Source of the DNA: Corynebacterium marinum DSM 44953
GTDB lineage: Bacteria > Actinomycetota > Actinomycetes > Mycobacteriales > Mycobacteriaceae
Direction: 5' to 3'
Assembly: GCF_000835165.1 (NCBI RefSeq)
Contig: NZ_CP007790.1
Coordinates: 620,001-684,000, forward strand
DNA length: 64,000 bases
Each line of letters opens with the position of its first letter. Position 1 is the stretch's first letter. A program made the position numbers and the translations under genes. Below are positions 13,289-22,273 of the stretch, piece after piece. Under the pieces are notes generated by a model. The model did not search any database. It was not told the origin of the DNA and saw only the letters and a list, made by a program, of their open reading frames with translations.

Positions 13289-14947
13289 CTAACCAAGCTG
13301 GTCGAGGTCGTCGGCATCGACGATGCGGTAGGCGTAACCCTGTTCGGCGAGGAAACGCTGGCGGTGGGCGGCGTACTCCGAGTCCAGGGTGTCGCGGGAG
13401 ACGACGGAATAGAAGTGCGCCTCGCCGCCGTCGGCCTTGGGCCGCAGCAGCCGGCCGAGGCGCTGGGCCTCCTCCTGGCGCGAACCGAAGGTGCCGGACA
13501 CCTGGATGGCCACGGCCGCCTCCGGCAGGTCGATGGAGAAGTTCGCCACCTTGCTCACCACGAGGACGGAGAGCTCGCCCGAGCGGAATTTCCCGAACAA
13601 CTCCTCGCGCCGTTTGTTGGAGGTGCGGCCCTCGATGAGGGGGGCGTCGAAACGCGCCGCGAGTTCCTCCAGCTGGTCGATGTAGGCGCCGATGATCAGC
13701 GTCGGCTGGCCCTCGTGCCTGGCCAGGAGCTTCTCGACGACCCGCATCTTGCCCGCCGCGCCAGCCGCCAGCCGGTAGCGGTCGGCGGTCTCGGCGATGG
13801 CGTAGGTCATGCGCTCCGCCTCCGTCATGGTGGTGCGCACCTCCACACAGTCGGCGGTGGCGATGAAGCCCATGGCCTCGATGTCCCGCCACGGGGCGTC
13901 ATAACGCTTCGGGCCGATCAGCGAGAAGACATCGCCCTCGCGGCCGTCCTCGCGCACCAGCGTCGCCGTCAGTCCCAGGCGGCGGCGCGACTGCAGATCG
14001 GAGGTCATGCGGAAGACGGGGGCGGGCAGCAGGTGGACCTCGTCGTAGATGATCAGGCCCCAGTCGCGGGAGTCGAAGAGCTCCAGCGCGCGGTACTCGC
14101 CCTTCGTCCTGCGGGTGACCACCTGATACGTGGCGATGGTCACCGGGCGGATCTCCTTCCGCTCACCGGAGTACTCGCCGATCTCGTCTTCAGTGAGCGT
14201 GGTGCGGCGCAGCAGTTCGTTGCGCCACTGCCGCCCGGCGACGGTGTTGGTCACCAGGATCAGCGTGGTGGCCTGGGCCCGTGCCATCGACGCGGCGCCC
14301 ACCATCGTCTTGCCCGCCCCGCAGGGCAGGACGATCACGCCGGAGCCTCCCTCCCAGAAGGAGTCGGCGGCGTAGCGCTGGTAGTCGCGCAGCTCCCAGT
14401 CCTCGTTCTCGGTGGACAGGGCGATGGGGTGGGCTTCGCCGTCGACGTAACCCGCCAGGTCCTCGGCCGGCCAGCCGACCTTGAGCAGTTCCTGCTTGAG
14501 ACGGCCGCGCTCCGAGGGGTGGACGGCGATGTTCTGCGCGTCGATGAGCTCGCCCAGCATCGGGCTGATCTTCTTGTGCCGGCGCAGCTCCGCCAGAATC
14601 GCGGGTTCCGCCGACTCCAGCACCAGCCCGTGGGCGGGGTGTTTGTGCAGACGGACGCGGCCGTAGCGGGACATGGTCTCCGCGACGTCGACGAGCAGCG
14701 GTTGGGGGACCGGGAACCGCGAGTAGCGCTCCAGCGTGTCCACCACCTGCTCCGCGTCGTGCCCCGCGGCGCGGGCGTTCCACAGCGCGAGCGGGGTGAT
14801 GCGGTAAGTGTGGACGTGTTCCGGGGCGCGCTCGAGTTCCGCGAAGGGGGCGAGCGCGGCCCGGGCGTCCCCGGCCGCGGCGTGGTCGATCTCCAGCAGG
14901 ACGGTCTTGTCGGACTGGACGATCAGCGGGCCATCCCCGAATGCCAT
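13289..14947 (-). CDS. XPB/Ssl2-type DNA helicase (SF2)
   Basis: A 552-residue superfamily 2 helicase like the mycobacterial ERCC3/XPB (Rv0861c type). It has an N-terminal damage-recognition-like region, Walker A PCGAGKT (about 208-214), the DEVH box, a TAT motif in GLTATLVREDG, and motif VI near QRLGRLLRP. Archaeal and bacterial XPB are 3'-5' helicases thought to act in excision repair or transcription-coupled opening of DNA. The ATG at 14947 has an AGGAG ribosome binding site 6-10 bases upstream and is preferred over a longer frame beginning about 49 codons upstream. The partner gene with a Helicase_C_3-like protein lies directly upstream on the same strand. Confidence 0.92.
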   Translation of the reverse strand: MAFGDGPLIVQSDKTVLLEIDHAAAGDARAALAPFAELERAPEHVHTYRITPLALWNARAAGHDAEQVVDTLERYSRFPVPQPLLVDVAETMSRYGRVRLHKHPAHGLVLESAEPAILAELRRHKKISPMLGELIDAQNIAVHPSERGRLKQELLKVGWPAEDLAGYVDGEAHPIALSTENEDWELRDYQRYAADSFWEGGSGVIVLPCGAGKTMVGAASMARAQATTLILVTNTVAGRQWRNELLRRTTLTEDEIGEYSGERKEIRPVTIATYQVVTRRTKGEYRALELFDSRDWGLIIYDEVHLLPAPVFRMTSDLQSRRRLGLTATLVREDGREGDVFSLIGPKRYDAPWRDIEAMGFIATADCVEVRTTMTEAERMTYAIAETADRYRLAAGAAGKMRVVEKLLARHEGQPTLIIGAYIDQLEELAARFDAPLIEGRTSNKRREELFGKFRSGELSVLVVSKVANFSIDLPEAAVAIQVSGTFGSRQEEAQRLGRLLRPKADGGEAHFYSVVSRDTLDSEYAAHRQRFLAEQGYAYRIVDADDLDQLG

Positions 14948-15018
14948 GTCATGCTCCTGACTGATAAGTGTGCAGCATTCCATTATGGCAGGCGGGTCAA
15001 GTCCCCTGCGGGGGTTGT

Positions 15019-15111
15019 TCAGTCCCCGTCCGCGTTGGAGTCGCCCCGGTTGAACACCAGTGCGTGGCCGACCGCCGGCAGCGTGCCCGCGCACAGGTAG
15101 AGGACGATCAT
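15019..15111 (-). CDS. Possible 30-residue hydrophobic peptide between the helicase genes
   Basis: A short frame starting MIVLYLCAGTLPAVGHALVF and ending with an acidic tail, between the large helicase-associated gene and the XPB gene. The composition (one hydrophobic segment plus charged tail) is protein-like and fills an otherwise empty 195-bp gap. There is no clear ribosome binding site, and the frame is open upstream into the preceding gene, so the start is uncertain. It could be a small membrane protein or chance. Confidence 0.3.
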   Translation of the reverse strand: MIVLYLCAGTLPAVGHALVFNRGDSNADGD

Positions 15112-15142
15112 GTGTAGGTCCGCGGAGGTGGACTCGGCGGGA

Positions 15143-17401
15143 TCAGCCCAGCAGAACCTCGGTAATGCGGTGCAGCATGAAACGCTGCACCTGCCCCGTC
15201 ACCTCGTCCAGGGCATCCACCTGCCCGCCGGTCACGGTCAGCGGGGTCACCGTGCGGTGCACCGCGCGCCCGTGCTTGTCGACGAACCCGAGCGTCACCG
15301 TTCGTCCGCCCCGCGCGGCCGCCTGGAGCAGGGCGAGCGTGGTCTGGGTGTCCGCGCCGGAGACGGCGGCACCCGCCTCCTTCGCCCCGTCCGCCCGGCG
15401 GATCGCAGCGACGGCGGCGCTGATCCGGGACTCGTCCAGCTGGTGCGGCGCCCGCGCCGGAATGTCCGGGGCGGGCAGGCGGGCTGGCTTCGGCCGGATG
15501 TCCAGCGCCGCGCCCGTGGCATCCTCGGCGACCGGCTGGAACCCGGCCTCCCGCAGCGCCTCGATGACCCGCACCAGCGGCGCCTGCGCCACCGCGACCG
15601 TCGGGGCGATCACCTTCAGCGCCACCCGCTCCGCGGCGGGGGTGCGCGCAGCCTCGGCGAGCAGCGAGGGGTCGTCGCAACGCAGGTAGCTCATCGCCGG
15701 TCCGCCCCGCAGGGTCCCGTGCCGGCGCGCGACATCCTCGATGAGGTAGGTGACCGACTGCGGGACCTCCCCGAGGGTGTGGTCCGCCAGCCAGGTGCGG
15801 AGCTCCTCTGCCGTACGGCCCGTGTCCAGCGCCCGGCGCACCGAGGTTTCCGTCACGCGGTACACGCTGGCCAGGCCCGCGGACTCCAGTTCGCCGAGCA
15901 GGTCCAGCTCGGTCTGCAGGCTCCGGGGCAGGGGGCCCGGGGCCAGGATCGTCATGTCCCCCTGGGCGATGACGCGCTCGACGGTGCCGGGCGTGACCTC
16001 CTGGGCCACCGCCAGCGCGTCCGCCTCCGGGTCGAGCAGCGCGCGAAGCACGGAGGTCGCCGTTCCGCGGGACAGTGCGCCGATCCAGCGGGCCTCGTCG
16101 ACGATGGCGGCGACCGTCGCCTCCGGCAGGAGGGTGGCCGCGACGGGACGGGTGAAAAAGAGATCGTCGCGCATCTCCTCCCCGCCCACGTCCACCCCTT
16201 CGGCCGCCAGGGCGAAACGGCTGACCACCAGCCGCCGGTGCTCCGCCAGATGGGGGCGCTTCATCTCGTCGCCGAGCAGCCGGACGGGCTGCCGCTTCTC
16301 GCCGGCGGTGCCGATCAGCCACGGCGCCCACGGTGAATCCAGCCATCCGGCCAGCATCGCCACCCATCGGGTCGCCAGATCGGAGTCCAGCCACCCGTCG
16401 GCCGCGAGGGTGGGGGAGAGGTAGTCGGAGCCCTCGTCGCGGACGGGCAGCGGGGACGGCTCGCCACGTCCCAGCAGGCCGGCGGCGACGCCGAGGCTGA
16501 CCAGCCGGTGGATCTCCGCCTCCTCCACGGTGAGCGCACGCGCCAGCGACGTCACGGCGCGGACTCCCACACCGCCCTCCTTGAGCAACGGGGCGGGGGT
16601 CTCGCCGAGCAGCTCGATCAGCTGCCGGAGATGCCGCGCCACCTCCAGGCCGGCACCGGCGCCCGCCTGGTCGGCGCGGTCGCGCGCCCGCTCGTCGGCG
16701 GGGGTCTCCCCGAGCACGCGGGGGGAGGGGACCAGGGGCCGGCGCACGACGTCCCCGCCCCGCAGGAGCGCCCGGACACGGCGGGGCAGTCGCACGGTGC
16801 CCGCATCCACCCGCACGAGCAGACCGGCGTCGATCAGCTGCGCCACGGGGTGAGCGGGGTCGGCGTCCGCCGCCGCGTGCCTGGTGCGCCCCACTCCGCC
16901 GGAGTTCAGCAGCGTGTCCAGGATCGCACGCTGCGAATCGGGCAGATCTTCGACGGCGTCCGGGGACAGCGCCGCGGGGGCGTCGTCCAGCAGCTGCCAG
17001 TCCGGCGGCAAGGAGGACATGGCCTCCGCCGTGATCCGCATCCCCTCCGCCGGCCCGTAACAGAGCGCCAGTTCGCGCAGCCGCCCCACGGCTGCCTCCA
17101 CCTGGTCCGGGTCCGCGCCGGTCGCCGGGCACACCGCATTGACGACGTCCGTCTCCGTCACCGCGGCCAGCTCCCCGCCGAGGTTGGCGGCGGCCTCGAG
17201 CACCGCCAGCTCCAGGGCGGTCAGGGTGCGCACCGCCCGCCCCACGGAGGCGCGCAGCTGCAACCGGGCGGCCAGGGGGGTGATGCCCGGGGGTAAGGGG
17301 AGCGCGACGTCGGGACGGAGGCGGAGCAGATTCGCCAGTTCGTGGTCGTCGCGCTGAGCCAACCAGGCACGGAAATCGGGGCTTTCGGGGGTGGTAGACA
17401 T
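15143..17401 (-). CDS. Helicase-associated protein (Helicase_C_3-like) with WYL-like C-terminus, partner of XPB
   Basis: A 752-residue soluble protein of the kind found next to XPB in actinobacteria (Rv0862c type). The N-terminal 450 residues are helical with winged-helix-like stretches; the segment around 505-620 fits the XPB/Ssl2-type Helicase_C_3 domain. It lacks Walker motifs, so it is not itself an ATPase. The last 50 residues (VTLGFVDKHGR...VTPLTVTGG..DALDEVTGQVQRFMLHRI) follow the pattern of a WYL ligand/nucleic-acid sensing module. The ATG at 17401 faces the divergent small gene at 17466. It probably assists the helicase in DNA repair; that is inference from neighbourhood. Confidence 0.85.
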   Translation of the reverse strand: MSTTPESPDFRAWLAQRDDHELANLLRLRPDVALPLPPGITPLAARLQLRASVGRAVRTLTALELAVLEAAANLGGELAAVTETDVVNAVCPATGADPDQVEAAVGRLRELALCYGPAEGMRITAEAMSSLPPDWQLLDDAPAALSPDAVEDLPDSQRAILDTLLNSGGVGRTRHAAADADPAHPVAQLIDAGLLVRVDAGTVRLPRRVRALLRGGDVVRRPLVPSPRVLGETPADERARDRADQAGAGAGLEVARHLRQLIELLGETPAPLLKEGGVGVRAVTSLARALTVEEAEIHRLVSLGVAAGLLGRGEPSPLPVRDEGSDYLSPTLAADGWLDSDLATRWVAMLAGWLDSPWAPWLIGTAGEKRQPVRLLGDEMKRPHLAEHRRLVVSRFALAAEGVDVGGEEMRDDLFFTRPVAATLLPEATVAAIVDEARWIGALSRGTATSVLRALLDPEADALAVAQEVTPGTVERVIAQGDMTILAPGPLPRSLQTELDLLGELESAGLASVYRVTETSVRRALDTGRTAEELRTWLADHTLGEVPQSVTYLIEDVARRHGTLRGGPAMSYLRCDDPSLLAEAARTPAAERVALKVIAPTVAVAQAPLVRVIEALREAGFQPVAEDATGAALDIRPKPARLPAPDIPARAPHQLDESRISAAVAAIRRADGAKEAGAAVSGADTQTTLALLQAAARGGRTVTLGFVDKHGRAVHRTVTPLTVTGGQVDALDEVTGQVQRFMLHRITEVLLG

Positions 17402-17465
17402 GGTTCCGCCGATTTTAGTTGCAGTTCAAGTTACTTTTCCGCGACAGGTTTGCAAGAATGTGGGC

Positions 17466-17657
17466 ATGGCTAACGTTGAGAAAAAGGGCTACGTCGATCC
17501 GGGCTGGCCGAAGCACATCCCGCGGACCGACGGCCACGTGGTGACCGAAATTACCTCCACCCTGGCTGGCGCGTCCAGCCCCTACGGCGACGATCTGGTT
17601 CTTCCGCGTCCGGCGGAAGAGCTCGGCTACGTCCACCCCTACACCCGCTTCAACTAG
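17466..17657 (+). CDS. Small conserved protein of unknown function (63 aa)
   Basis: A 63-residue protein beginning MANVEKKGYVDPGWPKHIPR and ending PYTRFN, rich in Pro and Tyr with no membrane segment or Cys. It sits between the helicase partner and rpf, in a place where corynebacteria and mycobacteria keep a small conserved gene. An AAGAAT hexamer six bases before the ATG could serve as a -10 for a leaderless mRNA. A strong hairpin terminator follows at 17691. Function unknown. Confidence 0.75.
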   Translation: MANVEKKGYVDPGWPKHIPRTDGHVVTEITSTLAGASSPYGDDLVLPRPAEELGYVHPYTRFN

Positions 17658-17690
17658 CAGTACACGGGAATCCTCTCCCGGACACCGCGG

Positions 17691-17738
17691 ATCCCCCGCG
17701 CGCCGGCCTCTCCAGGGGCGGTGCGCGGGGGATTTGCT
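17691..17738 (+). terminator. Rho-independent-type terminator of the 63-aa gene
   Basis: ATCCCCCGCGC at 17691-17701 pairs perfectly with GCGCGGGGGAT at 17723-17733, an 11-bp stem, followed by a short TTGCT. It lies 34 bp after the stop codon. Confidence 0.75.
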
Positions 17739-17756
17739 GTGCGGAAGGCGCCAAAG

Positions 17757-17796
17757 AGCAGGGCTCCCGACCTCTGGTGAGGTTGGGAGCCCTGCT
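17757..17796 (-). terminator. Terminator of rpf
   Basis: AGCAGGGCTCCC at 17757-17768 pairs with GGGAGCCCTGCT at 17785-17796. The inner GACCTC/GAGGTT continues the stem around a TGGT loop, for about 18 bp in all. On the minus strand it is followed by CTTT. It begins 16 bp past the rpf stop. Confidence 0.8.
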
Positions 17797-17811
17797 GCGG
17801 CTGGTGCGCTA

Positions 17812-18612
<801 letters not shown>

Positions 18613-19006
18613 CCACATGGATCTGGTGGGTATCTGGTGCACTGTGCTGCGCGGCCGTCCGCCTCCTGGACAGGGTTCGGCGTTGGTGGCGGTAGAACGG
18701 TCCTGCGCTGTGCCTGCCGCATACGATAACGTTTTGTAACGTTTCAGTCACGCTAAACTCACAAATGAGCCACTCCCGCGCTGAGCGGAAGCATAGGAAG
18801 CCTGAGAATCGGCAGGTCACCGCATCCCGTTCCGTTAATGTGATTCGAGACACACTTATGGGGCCGGCGCATTCCTCCGGGTTTCCCGTGGAGGATCGGG
18901 GGCCGCCGAAAGTCGGCGATTCCCCCGTCCGCGGAAATATCGTCGCCCCACCCCGGAGGGGTATACTCATTCCTTCACGAACAACAGGAAGGGACAGGTG
19001 AGCACA
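18613..19006. promoter_or_regulatory. Divergent rpf/csp control region
   Basis: No gene is supported. AACGTT-TTGT-AACGTT at 18728-18743 is a repeated palindrome beside a minus-strand TATCGT (18722-18727) that may be the rpf -10, making it a candidate operator. On the plus strand TATACT at 18962-18967 is the likely -10 of the cold-shock gene, though no clear -35 is seen. A hairpin (GCCGA-AAG-TCGGC inside a G/C-rich stem, about 18896-18930) lies upstream of that -10. Confidence 0.45.
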
Positions 19007-19390
19007 GTGCCAATCGGCAAAGTGAAGTGGTACGACGCCGATAAAGGATTCGGATTCGTCTCCAACCCGGGGGACGAAGATGTGTTTGTGGCCAAGCAGG
19101 TGCTTCCTGAGGGGGTCGAAGAACTGACCGCCGGCCAGCGCATCGAATTCGACTTCGCTGCCGGCCGCCGCGGACCGCAGGCGTTGCGTGTGAAGGTGCT
19201 GGACACCCCGCGCCGCCGCCCCGTCCACCGCCACAAGCCCGAGGAGCTGGGCAGCATGGTCCAGGATCTGATGACCGTCCTGGAGTCGCAGATCCAGCCG
19301 GGCCTCGCCGCCGGGCGCTACCCGGACCGCCAGGTGGGCCGCCAGGTCGCAGAGATCCTCCGCGCGGTGGCGAAGGAACTCGACAGCTAG
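19007..19390 (+). CDS. cspB: Cold-shock protein with C-terminal extension
   Basis: A 127-residue protein. The first 65 residues are a cold-shock domain with RNP1-like KGFGFV and RNP2-like DVFVAK motifs, which bind single-stranded RNA/DNA. The C-terminal 60 residues form a charged, probably helical tail typical of the long actinobacterial Csp. I chose GTG 19007 because the product then starts at PIGKVKWY as in relatives and AGGTGA lies five bases upstream; GTG 18998 is the alternative and adds three residues. The stop TAG shares CTAG with the stop of the convergent gene. Confidence 0.88.
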   Translation: MPIGKVKWYDADKGFGFVSNPGDEDVFVAKQVLPEGVEELTAGQRIEFDFAAGRRGPQALRVKVLDTPRRRPVHRHKPEELGSMVQDLMTVLESQIQPGLAAGRYPDRQVGRQVAEILRAVAKELDS

Positions 19391-19926
19391 TCGGCCTGTT
19401 CTCCCATGGTGCTCAGGGACCACACGGTGGCGTAGGGGGTCTCCTCGCCAGCGTCGTCGAGTCCGATCATCGCCGAGGAAATCTCCACCACCATGAGGCG
19501 GGGCCGCTCCCCGCCCTCGCTGAGGGGGTCGACGGAACCGGGGATGTCCACCGATTCGGCGTCGTAGGCGCCGTGCAGCTGCTGGTCGTTGGCCGCCGGA
19601 TCGTCGTAGATCATGAGCAGCTGCCAGTCGTGATCGTGGATCGCCTCGGGGATCTCGAGGACGAGGGTGTCGTCCGGGCCGACGGGGAGGTTGGGGACCT
19701 CACCCTCCGGGCACTCCAGCCCGGGTTCACAGACCAGGTACGGGGGGACCTCGAGGGAGGCGTCGCCCACGCGGGCAGTCACGGTGACGTCCCCCGGTTC
19801 CGGGCCCGGCCGGTTGTTCCACCAGCTCTGGGCGAGGACCGCGGCGACGATGATGATCACCACGGCGATGAGGAGAGCGAGAAACTGCAGGAGCGACCTC
19901 TGCCGCGCCTTCTTGGGTGTGGCCAT
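19387..19926 (-). CDS. Membrane-anchored DUF2771-like protein
   Basis: A 179-residue protein with a basic N-terminus and one transmembrane helix at about residues 13-33. An extracytoplasmic domain of about 145 residues follows, with two Cys (CEPGLEC) that could form a disulfide. It resembles the DUF2771 family of corynebacteria and mycobacteria; function unknown. It begins 11 bp after the stop of the glutaminyl cyclase gene on the same strand, so the two are probably co-transcribed. Its stop overlaps that of cspB by four bases (CTAG). Confidence 0.75.
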   Translation of the reverse strand: MATPKKARQRSLLQFLALLIAVVIIIVAAVLAQSWWNNRPGPEPGDVTVTARVGDASLEVPPYLVCEPGLECPEGEVPNLPVGPDDTLVLEIPEAIHDHDWQLLMIYDDPAANDQQLHGAYDAESVDIPGSVDPLSEGGERPRLMVVEISSAMIGLDDAGEETPYATVWSLSTMGEQAD

Positions 19927-19937
19927 GGCACATCATC

Positions 19938-20711
19938 CTACTGGGCGGGGGCGAGCTCGACTTCGTAGAGGTCGGGCCAGCGTTTCCCCGTCATCAGGAA
20001 GCGGTCGGTGCCGGGCAGGTGCGCGATCCCGTTGAGGACATGGTTGGGGTCGGCGGCCGCGTTGTTCGGCAGCCCGGAGGCGTCGATGACGGCGGTGACG
20101 GCACCGTCGGCGCCGATACGCAGGATGTCGGTGCTGAGGAACACGTTGGCGTAGATGTCCTCCCCGACGCACTCGAGCTCGTTGAGGCCGCTGCGGCCCG
20201 CGCCGTCGAGGGTGACGCTGAACCGGCCGAGCTCCTTGAAGGTGTCCGGGTCGAGACGGCGGAGCTGGTCGCTGCCGTCGGACATGATCAGTTCCTCACC
20301 GGTCGAGCACAGTCCCCACCCCTCGCCGGGGTAGGCGGCTCGGCCGATCTCGTCGAGCGTTCCGACGTCGCGCTTCACGGCCACTCCGTCCTGCCAGGTC
20401 AACTGCCAGATGTGGGCCCCGTGGCGGGTGACGCCCTCCCCGAAGTAGGACGGATCCAGGTCCGCGGAGACGAGCTCCTCCCCTTCGAGGGTGCTGCGGT
20501 AGATGCGGGACTGCCCCTGCCATCCGGTGCCCACGAGGAGTGTGCCGCCCTCCTCGACCTCGAGCCCCTGGGTGAAGCTCGACTCGTCGAAGGGGTGGAC
20601 CGCCACTATCCGGGGCACCAGCTGCTCGATCTCGGCAGCCCCGGGGGTGCAGGACGAGGCGCCGAAAGAGGACAACGCGAGGAGCGCGCCGGCGGTTTCT
20701 CGAAGACCCAT
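19938..20711 (-). CDS. Glutaminyl-peptide cyclotransferase, probable lipoprotein
   Basis: A 257-residue protein resembling plant-type glutamine cyclotransferase (a five-bladed beta-propeller) that turns N-terminal Gln into pyroglutamate. Characteristic stretches include FTQGLEV, GWGLCS.GEELIMSDGS, and LNELECV. Residues 1-20 form a signal with ASSC as a plausible lipobox, so it is probably attached to the membrane outside the cell. The ATG at 20711 has CATGAT six bases upstream as a possible -10, suggesting a leaderless mRNA divergent from the gene at 20749. It likely forms an operon with the DUF2771-like gene. Confidence 0.82.
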   Translation of the reverse strand: MGLRETAGALLALSSFGASSCTPGAAEIEQLVPRIVAVHPFDESSFTQGLEVEEGGTLLVGTGWQGQSRIYRSTLEGEELVSADLDPSYFGEGVTRHGAHIWQLTWQDGVAVKRDVGTLDEIGRAAYPGEGWGLCSTGEELIMSDGSDQLRRLDPDTFKELGRFSVTLDGAGRSGLNELECVGEDIYANVFLSTDILRIGADGAVTAVIDASGLPNNAAADPNHVLNGIAHLPGTDRFLMTGKRWPDLYEVELAPAQ

Positions 20712-20748
20712 GCCCTCATCATGCCGTACATGGCCCATAATGGGGGAC

Positions 20749-21450
20749 GTGTCCGCCTCTCAACGCCGCAGGAAATCTGCTCAGCAGCGCAGTCCGCTTC
20801 TCGACGCCAGCGCCGTCGACCTCGCCCGAACCGCCCTGGAGGAACTCGGGGAGGGGCCCGTCGGGGAACACATCGGTGTCCAGGGACTCACGAAGAATGT
20901 CGCCACCCACCGGTTCGCCGCGGAGGTGCCCGGCTACAGCGGCTGGGAGTGGAACGCCGTCCTGGCGTGCGCCTCCGGCTCGAGCCACGTCACCGTCAAC
21001 GAACTCGCCCTCGTGCCCGCCCCGACGGGTGAAGCGCTCCGGGCTCCCGAATGGGTGCCCTGGGCCGACCGGATCCGCCCCGGCGACCTCGGGCCCGGCG
21101 ACCTCATGCCGCCGGAACCCGGCGACGAGAGGCTCGCCGAGTCGGAGGACGGCCGACTGGTCCTGTCGGCGAAGGGCCTGGAGGACGCGAAGCAGCGCTG
21201 GCGCACCGGCGACTACGGCCCCACCAGCGAGTTCGCGGAGAAAGCGGCGTTGAGCTGCCGGACCTGCGCGTTCTTCGTCCCTGCGGGGGAGCCGCTCGGC
21301 GAGAATTTCGGCGCGTGCGTCAACGTGTTCTCGGCCGACGGGCATATCGTCCACGCCGCCTACGGTTGCGGCGCGCACTCCGAGACCCCGCCGGACATGC
21401 TCCTCGAGGAAGCACCCGACGCCTTCGACGACGAGTACCCGATCTTCTAG
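20749..21450 (+). CDS. DUF3027-like protein with C-terminal Cys cluster
   Basis: A 233-residue soluble protein resembling the actinobacterial DUF3027 family. The C-terminal part has SCRTCAFFVP, then a Cys in GACVNVFS and another in YGCGAHSE, a C-x2-C...C...C arrangement that suggests metal binding. The start is probably GTG 20749, because CATAAT at 20736-20741 lies seven bases before it, as in leaderless transcripts; ATG 20740 is the alternative but overlaps the -10. It is divergent from the cyclotransferase and convergent with the next gene (stops share CTAG). Function unknown. Confidence 0.75.
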   Translation: MSASQRRRKSAQQRSPLLDASAVDLARTALEELGEGPVGEHIGVQGLTKNVATHRFAAEVPGYSGWEWNAVLACASGSSHVTVNELALVPAPTGEALRAPEWVPWADRIRPGDLGPGDLMPPEPGDERLAESEDGRLVLSAKGLEDAKQRWRTGDYGPTSEFAEKAALSCRTCAFFVPAGEPLGENFGACVNVFSADGHIVHAAYGCGAHSETPPDMLLEEAPDAFDDEYPIF

Positions 21451-22154
21451 ATCTCCCCGGCCAGCTCCCACATCCGCTGGTTGATCTCCCGGTGGGTGGG
21501 GGCGCCCATGCGCGGGGGATTCAGGTTGCGCGGGGCCAGCACCGAGCCGTACTCGCGCCAGCCGGTCACCTTGCGCACGCCCTCCACGGAGTTGAGGAAC
21601 CAGGTCTCGTTGCCCCGCAGCTGCGGCATGGTCAGCCCCTCCGGGTGTTCCACCACGCTGAGCCCCGCGTCGGTGAGCATCTCCAACGCCGCGTCCAGCG
21701 TGATCGAGTCGGAGGCGCGCGGGTGGGCCGAGATGTTGACGGTCCCCTCGCGGAGGAAGAGGATGGCGGAGAAGACGCCCGAGATGACGTTCCCGCGTTG
21801 GTCGATGAGCATTCCCGCGTCGGAACCGGAGTGGCGCAGCATATTGAGGTGCCGTATCTGCCAGCCGAAGTCAGGGCCCTTCCGGGTGGGGTGGCGGCGC
21901 TGGTCGAGGATTCCCTCGGCGTCGACGGTGATCTCCTCGGCGGGCATGATCGACGGGTGGAGCTCCACCGTCACGGTGGTGCTGCCCACCCGCACCAGTG
22001 GCCGGTAGATGCCGTTGCCGGCCTCGCGGAGCTGGGTGCGGACCTCATCGACCATGCCCGGATCGAAAGAGGTCTCTTCCCGGAGGCGGGCGAGGTGGGC
22101 GTCCAGATTGGCGACACGATGATCGCGCATGAGAAAGGTCGAGGCGTACAGCAC
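21447..22154 (-). CDS. Class-IV aminotransferase homologue lacking the PLP lysine
   Basis: A 235-residue protein with the overall pattern of 4-amino-4-deoxychorismate lyase/branched-chain aminotransferases (fold IV). Where PabC has GIKHLNRL, with K forming the Schiff base, this protein has QIRHLNML with Arg101. The following glutamate motif (VTE..AANLF) is changed to VISGVFSAILF. It is therefore probably not an active transaminase. The GTG at 22154 is chosen because AAGGAG lies 8 bases upstream. It could be a former ADC lyase with a new binding role, or a lineage-specific enzyme using another mechanism. Confidence 0.75.
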   Translation of the reverse strand: MLYASTFLMRDHRVANLDAHLARLREETSFDPGMVDEVRTQLREAGNGIYRPLVRVGSTTVTVELHPSIMPAEEITVDAEGILDQRRHPTRKGPDFGWQIRHLNMLRHSGSDAGMLIDQRGNVISGVFSAILFLREGTVNISAHPRASDSITLDAALEMLTDAGLSVVEHPEGLTMPQLRGNETWFLNSVEGVRKVTGWREYGSVLAPRNLNPPRMGAPTHREINQRMWELAGEI

Positions 22155-22273
22155 GGGGGCTTCTCCTTGTAGTCGACCATTTAATCTACCCAAAAATTGT
22201 GCACTACAGTTCCAGGTGGGAGATTTACGACGTAAGCATATCCTCACCCGGAGCCTGAACAGGGGAACCTCGC

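Noticed and set aside
13043..15100. Long plus-strand frame opposite the XPB helicase
   Set aside because: It is an antisense shadow; the translated sequence is compositionally skewed and lacks motifs, while the minus strand carries the helicase motifs and a ribosome binding site.
18765..19001. Plus-strand 78-residue frame between rpf and cspB
   Set aside because: It has no ribosome binding site, basic skewed composition, and covers the csp promoter region and the start of csp itself.
22155..22273. Purine riboswitch before the NCS2 permease
   Set aside because: The 119-bp gap lacks the paired loops and conserved core of purine or PRPP/guanidine-type aptamers.
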